Assembly: GCF_025917685.1 (NCBI RefSeq)
Contig: NZ_CP089518.1
Location: 1,303,001-1,367,000 of the forward strand
From: Bacillus cereus
GTDB taxonomy: Bacteria > Bacillota > Bacilli > Bacillales > Bacillaceae_G
Reading direction: 5' to 3'
Length of the DNA stretch: 64,000 bases
The notes below the pieces were generated by a model. That model saw only the letters and a list, made by a program, of their open reading frames with translations, did no database searches and was not told the DNA's origin. Below are positions 36,964-47,693 of this stretch, piece after piece; the first letter of the stretch is position 1, and every line of letters starts with the position of its first letter. Position numbers and translations under genes: made by a program.

Positions 36964-37142
36964 TTTGTAATAATCTCTACACGAAAATTATTACCGTTCT
37001 TTACATATTTAATATCTGTAACGATCCGAACTGTTTTTAGAAGTTCAACTTTTTCACCAATTCGAGGGATGGTCGGAACATTGTCCCAAATACCAAGCAA
37101 GTCATCTAATTGTGCCGTTTTTTCATAAAACCAGATTTTCAA
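36960..37142 (-). CDS. Small hypothetical protein, 60 aa
   Basis: TTG start, GAAAGGGGC 7 bp upstream. Sequence has 'VPTIPRIGEKVEL' and 'VRIVTDIKYVKNGN', a pattern seen in short all-beta Bacillus proteins. No function known. Confidence 0.55.
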   Translation of the reverse strand: MKIWFYEKTAQLDDLLGIWDNVPTIPRIGEKVELLKTVRIVTDIKYVKNGNNFRVEIITN

Positions 37143-37242
37143 TGTAAAGCCCCTTTCTCGAACTTTATGTATTTTAATACATAATATATTATTTTTATTC
37201 TTATTGTAAGGGGTTTTTTAATATTTTATGAATAAAAATAAA

Positions 37243-37695
37243 TTAATCTTCTGGGAAGATATGTTCAATGTCTGGAGTAAGAGCTACTTCTGATAATACG
37301 ATATGAGAAACTGTCGTTGCATATGAAGAAACGTCATTAATAAATTCTTCAAGTTCTACGAGCGAAGGAACAGAAATTTTTACAATGTAGCATAAGCTTC
37401 CTGTTACTCGGTAACAAAAACTTGCAGAGGGATAAGACTGAATAAACTGTTGCATACGTGTTGTATCACCATTTTTTAAAGTGATTTCTAAAATACAATC
37501 TAAAACAAGTCCTGCTTTTTTATAATCGATATCGATAGTGTATTTTTGAATAACTCCTTCACTTTCAAGTTTACGAACACGTTCTGTAGTAGACGGAGCG
37601 GATAAGTTTACTCGCTTTGCCAATTCTCGCATCGAAAGTCGACTATCATTATATAATTCATTTAAAATTTTTCGATCAACACGGTCTAGTTGCAT
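37243..37695 (-). CDS. Lrp/AsnC-family transcriptional regulator
   Basis: 150 aa from the ATG at 37695 (GGAGG 11 bp upstream). N-terminal helix-turn-helix 'LDRVDRKILNELYNDSRLSMRELAKRVNLSAPSTTERV' region, then a RAM domain (about 70-145) that binds amino acids. Divergent from the AhpD-like gene, which it may control. Confidence 0.9.
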   Translation of the reverse strand: MQLDRVDRKILNELYNDSRLSMRELAKRVNLSAPSTTERVRKLESEGVIQKYTIDIDYKKAGLVLDCILEITLKNGDTTRMQQFIQSYPSASFCYRVTGSLCYIVKISVPSLVELEEFINDVSSYATTVSHIVLSEVALTPDIEHIFPED

Positions 37696-37821
37696 TTGTA
37701 AATAAACCTCCAGTAAAATGATATTTTTTGTAAAGTAAAAATATAAATTAAGATTCATATGAAATGTAAAGTGAACCTTATTTATTTTACAATAAAACAG
37801 AAGGAAATAGGAGGGGAAATG

Positions 37822-38232
37822 ATGGAGAGGATTTCATTATCAAATGTAGGAGATACAAAGTTTCAAAAGTTATTAGGTCATAATCCGGATATATTACATT
37901 CGTGGAGTGCGTTAGAGGATACAATGTACAATAAAGGAACTCTTTCAGCAGAGTTGAAGGAGCAAGTGAGACGAACATTAGCGTATGGGAATGAATGTCC
38001 GTACTGTATGGCAAAGGGAAGACCTGATGATATGCAAAAGGTAGAAGAAATTAGTGTAGCAGTTACTTTTACGCATACATTTGTTCATGACCGAAAGGCG
38101 ATAGATGATAATATGTTTCATATATTAAAACAATATTGGACGGAAAAAGAAATTGTAGAGCTTTGTGCCTATATTTGTTTTATTACCGCGTCGCAGCAAC
38201 TTGGTTTTCTGTTTCAATTACAGCCCAATTAA
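37822..38232 (+). CDS. Carboxymuconolactone decarboxylase / AhpD-like protein
   Basis: 136 aa starting MERISLSNVG, 6-7 bp after AGGAGGGG (37819 is an alternative ATG). AhpD-fold helix with the redox pair CPYC in 'YGNECPYCMAKGRPDD'; the His that usually follows CxxC is missing. Family members are peroxidase-type or decarboxylase enzymes. The next gene starts 13 bp on, so the two are probably co-transcribed. Confidence 0.75.
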   Translation: MERISLSNVGDTKFQKLLGHNPDILHSWSALEDTMYNKGTLSAELKEQVRRTLAYGNECPYCMAKGRPDDMQKVEEISVAVTFTHTFVHDRKAIDDNMFHILKQYWTEKEIVELCAYICFITASQQLGFLFQLQPN

Positions 38233-38245
38233 ATAGGAGGATAGT

Positions 38246-38800
38246 ATGCTTAATCAAGTAGCACTTATAATCATTGATGTACAAGAAGCATTCAACTTGC
38301 CGTACTGGGGCATGAGGAATAACCTTTTTGCGGAAGAAAATATGAAAAGTTTGTTAGAAGAGTGGAGAAAAAGGAAACTACCAGTTTTTCATATTCAACA
38401 TGTAAATAAAGAAGATGTTCAGTCGATGTTTTATCAATATGCGGAAACGGTGGACTTTAAAGAAGAAGTGCAACCAATGCTAAATGAAATAATTATCCAG
38501 AAATCCGTTAATAGCGCGTTCATTGGGACAAATTTAGAAGAACAATTAAGAGAGCAAAAATGTAATACGGTAGTGATTGTAGGATTAACAACAAACCATT
38601 GTGTGGAGACTACAACACGGATGGCAGGTAATTTAGGATTTACAACGTATTTAGTGAGCGATGCGACGGCTACTTTTAATCGTATAGGTCCAGACGAAAT
38701 AGAGTATAGTGCAGAGGACATTCACAATATGACGCTTGTAAACTTACATGATGAATTTGCTAAGATTGTTACGACTGAAGAAGCCTTAAAATTATTTTAA
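38246..38800 (+). CDS. Isochorismatase-like cysteine hydrolase
   Basis: 184 aa behind AGGAGGATAGT. The catalytic triad is visible: Asp in LIIIDVQEAF, Lys in QKSVNSAF, Cys in TTNHCVETTTR. Probably an amidase/nicotinamidase-type hydrolase; substrate unknown. Confidence 0.87.
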   Translation: MLNQVALIIIDVQEAFNLPYWGMRNNLFAEENMKSLLEEWRKRKLPVFHIQHVNKEDVQSMFYQYAETVDFKEEVQPMLNEIIIQKSVNSAFIGTNLEEQLREQKCNTVVIVGLTTNHCVETTTRMAGNLGFTTYLVSDATATFNRIGPDEIEYSAEDIHNMTLVNLHDEFAKIVTTEEALKLF

Positions 38801-38887
38801 AAAAATAATTACGGAATTATGTAGAAAAAAATAAGAATATTTCGTATAATCTAAGTATAATCATTTTAAAAATAGGGGTGGCATCAT

Positions 38888-39286
38888 ATGAAGAAAATTC
38901 CAGTAAAGAAAATAGAAGAAGTACTAGTTTTAGCAGGGGATAATAAACAAAAACAAAAGGAATTTTATGAATTGCTCTTAACAACTGATTTTTATGTTGC
39001 TGGTTCATTAGAAGCAGAGGACGGGGCAACAGAAGGCACACTTCGTTTACGTCATTTCCAAGGAGAAGATAGATGGATCGTTCCATTCTTTACACAAGTG
39101 GAATTTGTAAAAGATGTGTTGCCAGAAGGGACACCCCTTATTACGATACGTGGAAAAGAATTATTTGGTAGCATCGAGAAAGATGCGACAGCTGTATTAA
39201 ATGTTGGAACAGATATGAGTAAAACATTTATTCCAGAAGAAATTGCAGATATAGCATCAGGACGAATCTTTAATTATTATAAGTAA
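38888..39286 (+). CDS. SseB-family protein
   Basis: 132 aa behind AGGGGTGGCATCAT. Pattern 'FYELLLTTDFYVAGS', 'WIVPFFTQVEFVKDVLPEGTPLITIRGKELF' and 'LNVGTDMSKTFIPEEI' fits SseB N-terminal-like proteins (DUF1863-type enhancers of serine sensitivity). Function unclear. Terminator follows. Confidence 0.75.
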   Translation: MKKIPVKKIEEVLVLAGDNKQKQKEFYELLLTTDFYVAGSLEAEDGATEGTLRLRHFQGEDRWIVPFFTQVEFVKDVLPEGTPLITIRGKELFGSIEKDATAVLNVGTDMSKTFIPEEIADIASGRIFNYYK

Positions 39287-39314
39287 AAGGAAAAGCTTAG
39301 TAGCTTTTCCTTTT
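39286..39314. terminator. Bidirectional terminator
   Basis: AAAGGAAAAGCT / AGCTTTTCCTTT, shared with the convergent LD-carboxypeptidase gene. Confidence 0.8.
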
Positions 39315-40234
39315 TAATTTGAACATGGAGTGGTTATACCAGAAGAAATAGAAACAGTTTTGTTATTTGTATTTATTGTTGCTGTAGCTCCGAGGGGAAT
39401 ACCAATATTTGGGCTTATATGTCCGATTGGTAAACCGAATAGCACAGGTATATTATATGGTGTGAAATATTCATATAATATTGTTTGCAATGATTGGGAT
39501 GGTTTAGAAGGGGTGCAGTCGTGACAACTTGTGAAAATAACGCCACTGCATTCATTAAACTGTCCAGATAAAAGTAGTTGATTTAACATCCGGTCAATGC
39601 GATAAGGTTCTTCACCAATATCTTCAAGCAATAAAAGTTTATTTGCCGTATTTATCTCATAGGGCGAGCCAATTATACTTGTTAACACAGTTAAATTCCC
39701 TCCAACTAATGTGCCTGTAACTGTACATGGAGAGGTAGGTACGATACATTTTGATGCAGATAAGATAGATGAATACGGATGGAAGAGTTGATTGAAGGAA
39801 GATAAAGAGAGAGAATCTATACCTTTTCCTAATTCTTCAATCATTGGACCATGAAAAGTAACCAGCTCCGCATAACGTGAAAAGGCAGTATGCAAAGCCG
39901 TAATATCGCTATATCCCCAAAAAATCTTTGGATTTTGTTGAATGATTTCATATTGAATGTAAGGGAGAAGGCGAGCGCTTCCGTAACCACCCCGTGCACA
40001 GAAAATCGCTTTGATCTTAGTATTTGCAAATGCTTCATGTATATCATCAAGACGAACTTGATCACTTCCAGCTAAATAGCCATACTTCTCATAAACACTC
40101 TTTCCAATTAATACGGATAATCCCATCTCTTGTAGTACTTTCACACCTTTTAAAACATTTTCGAGCGTTGGTGGGCCTGATGGGGCGATAACCATTACAG
40201 TGTCACCGTGTTTTAATGCATTTGGATAAATCAT
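39314..40234 (-). CDS. LD-carboxypeptidase / MccF-like S66 peptidase
   Basis: 306 aa from the ATG at 40234, behind GGAGGG; the longer frame to 40396 lacks a site and runs into the divergent gene. S66 motifs: 'VIAPSGPP' at the start, nucleophile Ser in ARGGYGSARLLP, and Glu/His in 'LLLEDIGEEPYRIDRM' and 'GLPIGHISPN'. Family acts on murein tetrapeptides (LdcA) or on microcin C (MccF). Which of these applies is not settled by sequence. Confidence 0.87.
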   Translation of the reverse strand: MIYPNALKHGDTVMVIAPSGPPTLENVLKGVKVLQEMGLSVLIGKSVYEKYGYLAGSDQVRLDDIHEAFANTKIKAIFCARGGYGSARLLPYIQYEIIQQNPKIFWGYSDITALHTAFSRYAELVTFHGPMIEELGKGIDSLSLSSFNQLFHPYSSILSASKCIVPTSPCTVTGTLVGGNLTVLTSIIGSPYEINTANKLLLLEDIGEEPYRIDRMLNQLLLSGQFNECSGVIFTSCHDCTPSKPSQSLQTILYEYFTPYNIPVLFGLPIGHISPNIGIPLGATATINTNNKTVSISSGITTPCSN

Positions 40235-40346
40235 TGTATTCCCTCCTTCTCTTTCAATATATTCGAGCGGTGATGGTTCAATCCTTGCAAAAGCAGGGGA
40301 AAACATGCCACATAAAGAAAGTATAAGGAGAGTAGGAGGGAAAATG

Positions 40347-41441
40347 ATGTTTACAAGCCGAGTTACAGAAATATTACAAGTGAAGAATCCTATCATTCAA
40401 GCTGGGATGGCAGGTGCTATTACAACGCCAGAGCTCGTTGCAGCTGTAAGTAATGGAGGAGGATTAGGTACGCTTGGAGCTGGCTATATGAGTCCTGAAC
40501 AAATTCGTGAAGCTATTTATAAGATAAGGGAGTTAACAGATAAACCATATGGTGTTAATTTACTTTTAACAAAAGAGGTAAAGATAGAAGAAGAAAAGGT
40601 AAAAGAGGCGAACGTATTACTTGAATCGGTGAATAGAGAACTAGGTATAGAGGGAGAGCAGACGTTAAAGCTGCCGAAAAGTTATACAGCGCAATTACAA
40701 GTATTATTAGAGGAAAAAGTACCGGTCGTTAGCTTTGCATTTCAAACGTTAGAAAAAGAAGAAATAGAGGAATTAAAAAGAAGAGGAATAAAAGTTATCG
40801 GCACAGCTACCCATGTAGCAGAAGCGAAAGTACTCGCCGAGTTAGGCGTAGATATTATCGTCGGACAAGGTAGCGAGGCAGGAGGGCATAGAGGAACGTT
40901 TATTGGGAAAGAACGTGATGCTATGATTGGTACGTTTGCGTTAATTCCGCAATTAGTAGCAGAAGTACCTCATATCCCGATTGTCGCAGCAGGTGGTGTA
41001 ATGAATGGGCAAGGGCTTGTTGCGGCATTTGCATTAGGGGCAGAAGCTGTTCAAATGGGATCAGCCTTTTTAACGAGTGAAGAAAGTATTACGCATGATG
41101 TGTATAAAGAAGCGATTTTGCATAGTACAGATACGAGCACAACTGTAACCCGTGCGTTTTCCGGGAAATATGCACGGGGTATTCGTAATGAATTTATTGA
41201 GAAGCATGAAGGAAGAGAAGAGAATTTACCGATGTATCCAGTGCAAAACGTATTAACTTCTAAAATACGCCAAGAAGCAGCGAAGCAAAATAAGGAAGAG
41301 TATATGTCGCTTTGGGCGGGACAAGCATCATCATTAGCACGAACGGAATCAGCTCAGCACGTAGTGAAACGTGTCATGAATGAAGCGGAGAATGTAATCG
41401 AACAATTACAAAATGTATATAGAAAAAGACCACTTGAATAA
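40347..41441 (+). CDS. Nitronate monooxygenase (2-nitropropane dioxygenase family)
   Basis: 364 aa from the ATG at 40347, 6 bp after GGAGGG. FMN TIM barrel: 'PIIQAGMAGAITTPELVAAVSNGGGLGTLGAGYMSPEQI' region, 'GQGSEAGGHRG' with the catalytic His, 'IPIVAAGGVMNGQG' and 'GAEAVQMGSAFL'. Detoxifies nitronates; FabK-like enoyl-ACP reductase is a less likely alternative. Divergent from the S66 peptidase gene. Confidence 0.88.
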   Translation: MFTSRVTEILQVKNPIIQAGMAGAITTPELVAAVSNGGGLGTLGAGYMSPEQIREAIYKIRELTDKPYGVNLLLTKEVKIEEEKVKEANVLLESVNRELGIEGEQTLKLPKSYTAQLQVLLEEKVPVVSFAFQTLEKEEIEELKRRGIKVIGTATHVAEAKVLAELGVDIIVGQGSEAGGHRGTFIGKERDAMIGTFALIPQLVAEVPHIPIVAAGGVMNGQGLVAAFALGAEAVQMGSAFLTSEESITHDVYKEAILHSTDTSTTVTRAFSGKYARGIRNEFIEKHEGREENLPMYPVQNVLTSKIRQEAAKQNKEEYMSLWAGQASSLARTESAQHVVKRVMNEAENVIEQLQNVYRKRPLE

Positions 41442-41459
41442 TTCAAGCGGTCTTTTCGT
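41426..41459. terminator. Bidirectional terminator
   Basis: AAAAGACCACTTGAA / TTCAAGCGGTCTTTT, between the nitronate monooxygenase gene and dltD. Confidence 0.8.
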
Positions 41460-42634
41460 TAGTTTGCTTTATAAAATTGTTGGATAGCTTCGTCGATGTA
41501 AACCCAGCCTTTCCAACCTAAGTGCATATGATCTTTTAAGAAGTACTTATCATATTCATGATTTGAGAAGTCAGCAATTGGATAGCCAGCTTTCTTAATT
41601 TGCTCATGAACTTTATTGTAGTATAACTCGCGTTTTTCTTTCGGGAAGCCAGCGTAATCATACCAAGGACCTTTTACAGGAACAGAAATGAAGAGTGGTT
41701 TTGCACCAGATTGTTTTAATAAATCAAGTACAATTTGTAAATCTTCATACTCTGGTGATTGGTCATAAGCATCATTTTTTAAGTAACCTTCACGTTGCTT
41801 TAATTTCTTCTTAATTTTGCTATTGAAGTAATCATCTTCGATACCGTATTCGTTAGAGCCTGATTCTACTGCACCTGTTTGATCAGCATGCTTACGAGCT
41901 TCTTCCCAGTTCATTTGTTTCAATGATGGATCAAGCGTTTCTTTATGCGGCTTAATATCAAACATTGCTGTAAATAAATCTTTACGATCTAAAATGTTAC
42001 GATAAATATAAGCGAAAGGTTTAGCAGCAAGTGCTTTTACTTTATACTTTGTATCATCGTAGGCGATACCTTCAAGCGAAATTTTTAGTAAAGTTTCTTT
42101 TTTAACAATCTCAAAGTTTAATAAACGCTTCGCAATTTGTTTTTTCATTTCAGGTTTTAAATCATCGTTGAAAATGAAGTGGTAACCTTGTTGTTTTGAA
42201 AAGTTAGGTGCAAAGTGCGTTTCATCAATACCTTGTGGTACAAACCATTGCGGAGAAAGAACGAATATCATTTTTTTATCTTTCAATTGATCCATTGTCG
42301 ATGCTAAGTTTAATACATGTACAAGGTCTTGTGTTCCGCCGCGTCCAAGCAGGAATGGTGTGAACCCTTCAGGCTTTACTTTGAAATAATTCGATGGATG
42401 GAAAGCATCCATACGTGCGAATTCCGATGAACCGTACATCGGAAGATATTTCGGGTCTGCTAACATCTTTTGCTGTAAAATCATACTTTGAATCTTTTCT
42501 TCTTTTAAAGAAGTCGCAGCTTGTTCTACTTTTTCATCACTTAAAAGTGGAAGTAGGAAGCGCGTTGGAATAAGTAAGAATACAGCAAAAAGGGCCAATG
42601 CTAAAAGCATCGGACCAAATTTTGCTTTGTTCAT
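41459..42634 (-). CDS. dltD: DltD, D-alanyl-lipoteichoic acid transfer protein
   Basis: 391 aa. One N-terminal membrane helix ([15 protein letters not shown]) then an extracellular SGNH-like domain ('[19 protein letters not shown]' with the catalytic Ser, and HMHLGWKGW near the end with the catalytic His). Last gene of dltXABCD; overlaps dltC by 4 bp. Confidence 0.97.
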
Positions 42635-42870
42635 CGGATTTCTTCCAACTTCTTAATAACCATATTTGGTGTAGCCCACTCATCACGGTCAAAATCAGAA
42701 ATAGACACTTCAATATCTAAACGCTCTTGGAATTCAACTAATAAAGATACTACAGCGAAAGAATCAAGAATACCTTCTTCAAATAATTGAACATCTAAGT
42801 TTTCTTTCACAATATCGTTTTCACATACTTCTTCTAAAATATCTAATACTTGCTCTTTGAATTCTGCCAT
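42631..42870 (-). CDS. dltC: DltC, D-alanine carrier protein
   Basis: 79 aa acyl-carrier-like protein; phosphopantetheine Ser in [14 protein letters not shown]. Carries D-Ala from DltA to DltB. RBS AAAGGAGATTTT. Confidence 0.97.
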
Positions 42871-42937
42871 TTTTAAAATCTCCTTTATATCCGAATATAT
42901 TATATGTGCAACTTCTTAATGGAATAAGAAGAGTGCA

Positions 42938-44113
42938 TTAAAAGTATCTGTTAAGGTGTCCAGAGAAAATTAGGAAACCGAAACATACAACGTGGAACGT
43001 AATTACAATCGCAAGGACGCGTGTAAATTTATTATTTGGCCAAAACTTATGCTTTTTGTTTTTTCGTTCGAAAATATCGAATAAAATAAACAGTGCGGCA
43101 TGATATAGACCGTAAATAATATACTGAGCAACAGCGCTTCCTTGGATGTGCCAAATTCCCATGATGAAAAAGTTTAAAAATGCACCGATATACGAAATTG
43201 TGTAGCGGTTTTTAATTAACTTTTTCTTCGTTGCAAAAAAGACGAAGCGCATGTAAATAAAATCACGGAACCAGAATGATAAACTCATGTGCCAGCGGTT
43301 CCAGAAGTCTTTAATATTACGACTAAGGAATGGCTTATTAAAGTTTTCTGGCGTTTTAATTCCCATCATATAACTTACACCAATTACAAATGAGCTATAA
43401 CCAGCAAAATCGAAGAATAGATATAAGCTATAGCTATACATATAAATCATATTTGAAAAGATTGTATCGTGTTGAGCGAATGCTGGATCCATAAAATATT
43501 GCTTTATTAAGTAAGCAATAATAAATTTATACAAGAAACCTTGGAAAATACGATTTAGTCCTGTATATAGTAAGTTTTGATATTCTTCAGCGCTAGGTGG
43601 CTTTTGAATATCTTTTTGGAATCTTCGGTAACGATCGATAGGTCCTGTTGAAATCGCAGGGAAGAATAAAACGAATTCCCAGAAGTTAAAGAAAGAAAGT
43701 TCTTTAATTAAACCATCACGAACTTCAAATACCATTTGAACTGCTCTAAATGTTACGTAAGATATACCTAGAAAAACAACAAGTTTTAATTCAGGTAAAA
43801 CGGATGCAAACGGTGCGATTTTTGCCAAAATAAGTGGCAAAATTGATAAAATAACAGCTATACAAAACGTGAATGTACTATTATTTTGTTTTCTTAAAAG
43901 TAAATAGCCTTTAATAAGGGCGTATTGCCAAATAATAAATGCAGCTAACATCATTGCTTGCTTCGGTTTATCAGAGAAGATAATAGCAATCATTACTAAT
44001 GTTAAAACGGCATTATATTTACGCAACATTTTACCTTTTAATCCAGCTATGATAGTAGGTATTAATAAAATGCCCACTATAGCGAAAAAATAAAATGATC
44101 CATATGCGGTCAT
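42938..44113 (-). CDS. dltB: DltB, membrane O-acyltransferase for D-alanine
   Basis: 391 aa, about 11 membrane helices, MBOAT family with '[16 protein letters not shown]' and the catalytic His in [14 protein letters not shown]. Passes D-Ala across the membrane to teichoic acid with DltD. Overlaps dltA by 4 bp. Confidence 0.97.
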   Translation of the reverse strand: MTAYGSFYFFAIVGILLIPTIIAGLKGKMLRKYNAVLTLVMIAIIFSDKPKQAMMLAAFIIWQYALIKGYLLLRKQNNSTFTFCIAVILSILPLILAKIAPFASVLPELKLVVFLGISYVTFRAVQMVFEVRDGLIKELSFFNFWEFVLFFPAISTGPIDRYRRFQKDIQKPPSAEEYQNLLYTGLNRIFQGFLYKFIIAYLIKQYFMDPAFAQHDTIFSNMIYMYSYSLYLFFDFAGYSSFVIGVSYMMGIKTPENFNKPFLSRNIKDFWNRWHMSLSFWFRDFIYMRFVFFATKKKLIKNRYTISYIGAFLNFFIMGIWHIQGSAVAQYIIYGLYHAALFILFDIFERKNKKHKFWPNNKFTRVLAIVITFHVVCFGFLIFSGHLNRYF

Positions 44114-45624
44114 GCTGTAACCTCACTCAATAATTTTTTGCGATCTACCTTTCCATTTGGTGTCATTGGAATAGAAGATTGATACATGAATTTACGTGGA
44201 ATCATGTAGTTTGGTAAACGCTCATTGAGTTCTTTTTTGATTGCAGATGTTAATTTGAATTCTTTTTCAAACGAATGCTCTCCAGGAACAACAACCGCTA
44301 ATAAATAATCGTATTTTTCACCTTTTTTAATTGGAACAATAACTGCTCCTTCTACGTAAGAACACGCACGAAGATGATGCTCAATTTCTTCTAATTCCAT
44401 TCGATAACCATGAAGCTTAATTTGGAAATCAAGACGACCATTATAGAATAGAAGACCATTTTCAACATAGCCAGCATCGCCTGTTTTATAGGCGCGCTCA
44501 CCGTCAATTATAGTAAATGCTTTTTCTGTTAATTCAGGGCTTCCTAAATATCCAACGCTTACGCTTGGACCGACAATTACGATCTCACCTTTTTCACCAT
44601 CAGGTGCGATTGTGCCATCTTCTTTCATAATAAGAAGGCGACAGTCTGATTTACAGTAGCCAACTGGAAGTGATTTGTATTGATCAAGCACTTCTTCTGT
44701 AACGTGAATACCCGTTACAGCGACAGTAGCTTCTGTTGGACCGTACGTATTCATAATTGTTGCTTTCGGGAAACGCTCAATTAATTTTCTAGCTACTTCA
44801 TTTGGTAACACTTCACCGCAGAATAAGAATGTTTTCATGTTTGGTAGCATACTCTCAGAGAAAGATGCTTCCATTAAACACATTTCAGCGAAAGATGGTG
44901 TCGAAGTCCATACTTGAATATCCGATTGCTCTAAAGAAGCAAACAAGTCTTTTGGACGTGCAATCATATCTTTATCGATTGCCCAAAGTGTACCACCTGT
45001 TACTAATGATGGGTAAATATCCATTACAGATAAATCAAATGAGAAAGGTGCTTGGTTTAAGAATACTTGCCCTGTTTGTAAGTTGAAATCTTCTACAGCC
45101 CATTTTGTAAAGCTAACAAGGCAGTTATAAGTAATCTGAACCCCTTTCGGATTACCTGTACTTCCTGATGTGTAAATAATGTAGAAGTTCTCATCACCTT
45201 TTACCGCATGTTCAGGATTTGGAATGTTCCCTTTATGAGTAAAGAAAATATCTTTTAAGTTGTCTTCACTTACAATGCGAACTGGTAAATCAGTTACAGT
45301 TACTTCTGTTTCTGATAAAAGTAATTTCGCACCAGAATTTTCAGCGATACGTTGTACACGATCAGCTGGGATAGATAAATCTACAGGAATGTAAGCATGT
45401 CCAGCTTTTACACATCCTAAAAAGTTAATAATCATTTCAGGTTGCATATGGCCATACACCATAATTGGTGAACGATCATCTGGATACTCAGAAGAAATCC
45501 AATGTGCTAACGCATCAGAATCTTCCTTTAATTGTTTGTACGTAATTTTCGCATCTCGCCAAACAAAAGCGGTTTGATCAGGCGTTTCTGCAGCCCACTT
45601 TTCAATTTGTTCTAATAACTTCAT
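44110..45624 (-). CDS. dltA: DltA, D-alanine-[D-alanyl carrier protein] ligase
   Basis: 504 aa adenylating enzyme: [13 protein letters not shown] loop, '[12 protein letters not shown]', '[12 protein letters not shown]' and the terminal Lys in [11 protein letters not shown]. Activates D-Ala and loads DltC. RBS GGGTGGGAACGTT. Confidence 0.97.
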   Translation of the reverse strand: MKLLEQIEKWAAETPDQTAFVWRDAKITYKQLKEDSDALAHWISSEYPDDRSPIMVYGHMQPEMIINFLGCVKAGHAYIPVDLSIPADRVQRIAENSGAKLLLSETEVTVTDLPVRIVSEDNLKDIFFTHKGNIPNPEHAVKGDENFYIIYTSGSTGNPKGVQITYNCLVSFTKWAVEDFNLQTGQVFLNQAPFSFDLSVMDIYPSLVTGGTLWAIDKDMIARPKDLFASLEQSDIQVWTSTPSFAEMCLMEASFSESMLPNMKTFLFCGEVLPNEVARKLIERFPKATIMNTYGPTEATVAVTGIHVTEEVLDQYKSLPVGYCKSDCRLLIMKEDGTIAPDGEKGEIVIVGPSVSVGYLGSPELTEKAFTIIDGERAYKTGDAGYVENGLLFYNGRLDFQIKLHGYRMELEEIEHHLRACSYVEGAVIVPIKKGEKYDYLLAVVVPGEHSFEKEFKLTSAIKKELNERLPNYMIPRKFMYQSSIPMTPNGKVDRKKLLSEVTA

Positions 45625-45636
45625 AACGTTCCCACC

Positions 45637-45783
45637 CTAGAATTCATTGTAAATAAATGTACTTGTGTTTGTATCATGGAATCCATACAACCAAAGTAAT
45701 GCAAATAAAATTGCAAGGTAATAAACCGTCTTTGCAACCCATTGTGTGAGTGGTCGAGACCATATCTCTTTTAATCTTTCCAT
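45637..45783 (-). CDS. dltX: DltX, small membrane protein of the dlt operon
   Basis: 48 aa from the ATG at 45783 behind AGAGGGAAAGAC. One membrane helix (TVYYLAILFALLWLYGF) and the conserved C-terminal FIYNEF, the DltX signature. First gene of the operon, 12 bp before dltA. Confidence 0.92.
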   Translation of the reverse strand: MERLKEIWSRPLTQWVAKTVYYLAILFALLWLYGFHDTNTSTFIYNEF

Positions 45784-46119
45784 GTCTTTCCCTCTCTTAA
45801 TGAAATAATAGCTCTTTGTAGGTATCATGTCCTACATTATTGTGAAAAAAACAAAATTCCACATTTTAGGTAAAAATAAGACAAAAGGCTCTTTTTTGAT
45901 ATTAGCACTAAATACTAAAAAAGAAAATCCCTAACTTAGCAATTATATTACATTCAGCATGAATTTGTAATGGGTTTGACATGTAAATAGAAAGTAGATT
46001 GTGTGAATGTATAAAAGTGGCCTGGGAGAATGTATAGAAATGCAATATTTGTTTGTATCTTTGAATTTTTCATAGTTAATTTATGAATTGCTAAAGTTTC
46101 TTAAAAGGAGGAATTTCTG

Positions 46120-47298
46120 ATGAAGAGCGTGTGGAAGGATCTGATTTCAGAAGAAAACATTATTAAATGGAGACGGCATTTTCATAAATATCCAGAATTA
46201 TCATTTCATGAAAAAGAAACTTCGCAATTTATATATGATACATTATGTTCATTTTCTTATTTTGAAGTAACAAGACCGACTAAGTATAGTGTACTAGCAA
46301 TTAAAAGGAGTGTGCAAAAAGGAAAAGTAGTTGCTATTCGAGCGGATATAGACGCATTACCAATTCAAGAAGAGACACTAAAGTCCTATGCATCGGTCAA
46401 TAAAGGTATCATGCACGCATGTGGGCATGATGCACATGCTGCTATTTTGTTAAGTGTTGCAGAGACGATAGCAAATATAAAGGAAGAGTTTGTAGGCGAA
46501 GTTCGTCTGTTTTTTCAGCATGCAGAAGAAGTATATCCTGGCGGTGGACAAGAAATGGTTGAGGCAGGTGTTATGGATGGTGTTGATTATGTAATAGGTT
46601 TACATGTTATGTCTGGATTGGAAAGCGGAAAGATTGGAATTGTGTATGGGCCGATGATGGCAGCACCAGACGTGTTTACAGTTGAAATTAACGGAAAAGG
46701 AGGGCATGCGGCGCGGCCGGAAGAAACGGTAGATCCTATTGCTATTGGAGCACAAATTGTTACAAACTTACAACATATCGTATCAAGAAATACAAGTGCT
46801 TTTATGCAAAGGGTAGTTTCAGTTACACAATTTCATGGGGGAATGGCGGATAATATTATTCCAAATGGAGCAACTTTAATGGGAACTGTTCGATCTTTTA
46901 ATCAAACATTAAGAGAGGAAGCAAAAGAGAAAGTTGAGCAAATTGTGAAAGGAATTACAGAAGCTCATGGAGGGGATTATACATATACGTATCGTTACGG
47001 ATATGATCCAGTTATTAATAATGAGTACATTACGAAAATAGTAGAAGAAAGTGCGATGAAATTGTTCGGAAATCAGTGTATTGTGCATCTTGAACCTTCT
47101 ATGGGAGGAGAAGATTTTTCAGCATATTTAAGAAAAGCACCTGGTTGTTTCATTAAAATAGGGACGGGAAATAAAAGTATCAATACTTGTTATCCTCATC
47201 ACCATCCGAAATTTGATGTGGATGAATCAGCCCTAATTTATGGAGTTGAACTATTTTTAGAGACAACTATAAGGTTACTAGAAACGTATAAAGAATAA
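46120..47298 (+). CDS. M20-family amidohydrolase
   Basis: 392 aa behind AAGGAGGAATTTC. Metal-site motifs: HACGHDAHAAILL, 'FFQHAEEVYPGGGQEMVEAG' and 'MGGEDFSAYL', with a dimerisation domain between (GGHAARPEETVDP). Such enzymes remove acyl groups from amino acids (IAA-amino-acid hydrolase / N-acyl-amino-acid deacylase group). Substrate unknown; single gene. Confidence 0.9.
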   Translation: MKSVWKDLISEENIIKWRRHFHKYPELSFHEKETSQFIYDTLCSFSYFEVTRPTKYSVLAIKRSVQKGKVVAIRADIDALPIQEETLKSYASVNKGIMHACGHDAHAAILLSVAETIANIKEEFVGEVRLFFQHAEEVYPGGGQEMVEAGVMDGVDYVIGLHVMSGLESGKIGIVYGPMMAAPDVFTVEINGKGGHAARPEETVDPIAIGAQIVTNLQHIVSRNTSAFMQRVVSVTQFHGGMADNIIPNGATLMGTVRSFNQTLREEAKEKVEQIVKGITEAHGGDYTYTYRYGYDPVINNEYITKIVEESAMKLFGNQCIVHLEPSMGGEDFSAYLRKAPGCFIKIGTGNKSINTCYPHHHPKFDVDESALIYGVELFLETTIRLLETYKE

Positions 47299-47300
47299 AA

Positions 47301-47338
47301 AAAGGCAACTGCGCTCTATCGCAGTTGCTTCTATTTCT
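47301..47338 (+). terminator. Terminator after the amidohydrolase
   Basis: AAGGCAACTGCG / CGCAGTTGCTT hairpin with T-rich tail. Confidence 0.85.
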
Positions 47339-47445
47339 TTCCGTCAGAGAGGGCTGAGAAAGAACTATGCTCATTTATAGTATATGAATAGCTAACGGAC
47401 AAGCTTGTACATTTTAACTATTTTTTAAAAAATAGTTATTGACTT

Positions 47446-47502
47446 TGATTATCAATTTCAATTAATCTAAGTGTGTAGATGGAATTGATAATTATTATCA
47501 GT
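47446..47502 (+). promoter_or_regulatory. Two Fur boxes upstream of the flavodoxin operon
   Basis: TGATTATCAATTTCAATTA (47446-47464) and ATTGATAATTATTATCAGT (47484-47502) both follow the Fur pattern; the second contains TGATAATTATTATCA, a perfect palindrome. TTGACT at 47439-47444 may be the -35. Confidence 0.75.
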
Positions 47503-47522
47503 TAGATAGATGAGGAACTTTA

Positions 47523-47693
47523 ATGAGAAAAACATTTCACCTTTTACGAAGGGGATTAGAAAATAAAAATAAAGATGTCGATAAGCATATTGAGTGGCAA
47601 CGAAATGTAATTCGTTCTGAATATGTAGACAAGAAGAATGCAAGTCAAACAGAAAAAGCGATACATAGTAAAGGGAGAGATTCAGTTGAGTAA
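47523..47693 (+). CDS. Small basic Fur-controlled protein, 56 aa
   Basis: ATG behind GATGAGGAACTTTA, 20 bp after the Fur box. Product MRKTFHLLRRGLENKNKDVD..., strongly charged, recalling the small Fur-regulated basic proteins of Bacillus (Fbp type), but homology is not shown. Its last codons overlap the TTG start of the flavodoxin gene, so translation is likely coupled. Confidence 0.6.
   Translation: MRKTFHLLRRGLENKNKDVDKHIEWQRNVIRSEYVDKKNASQTEKAIHSKGRDSVE

Noticed and set aside
41459..45783. dlt operon as something unusual
   Set aside because: Gene order dltX-A-B-C-D, overlaps and motifs are all standard.
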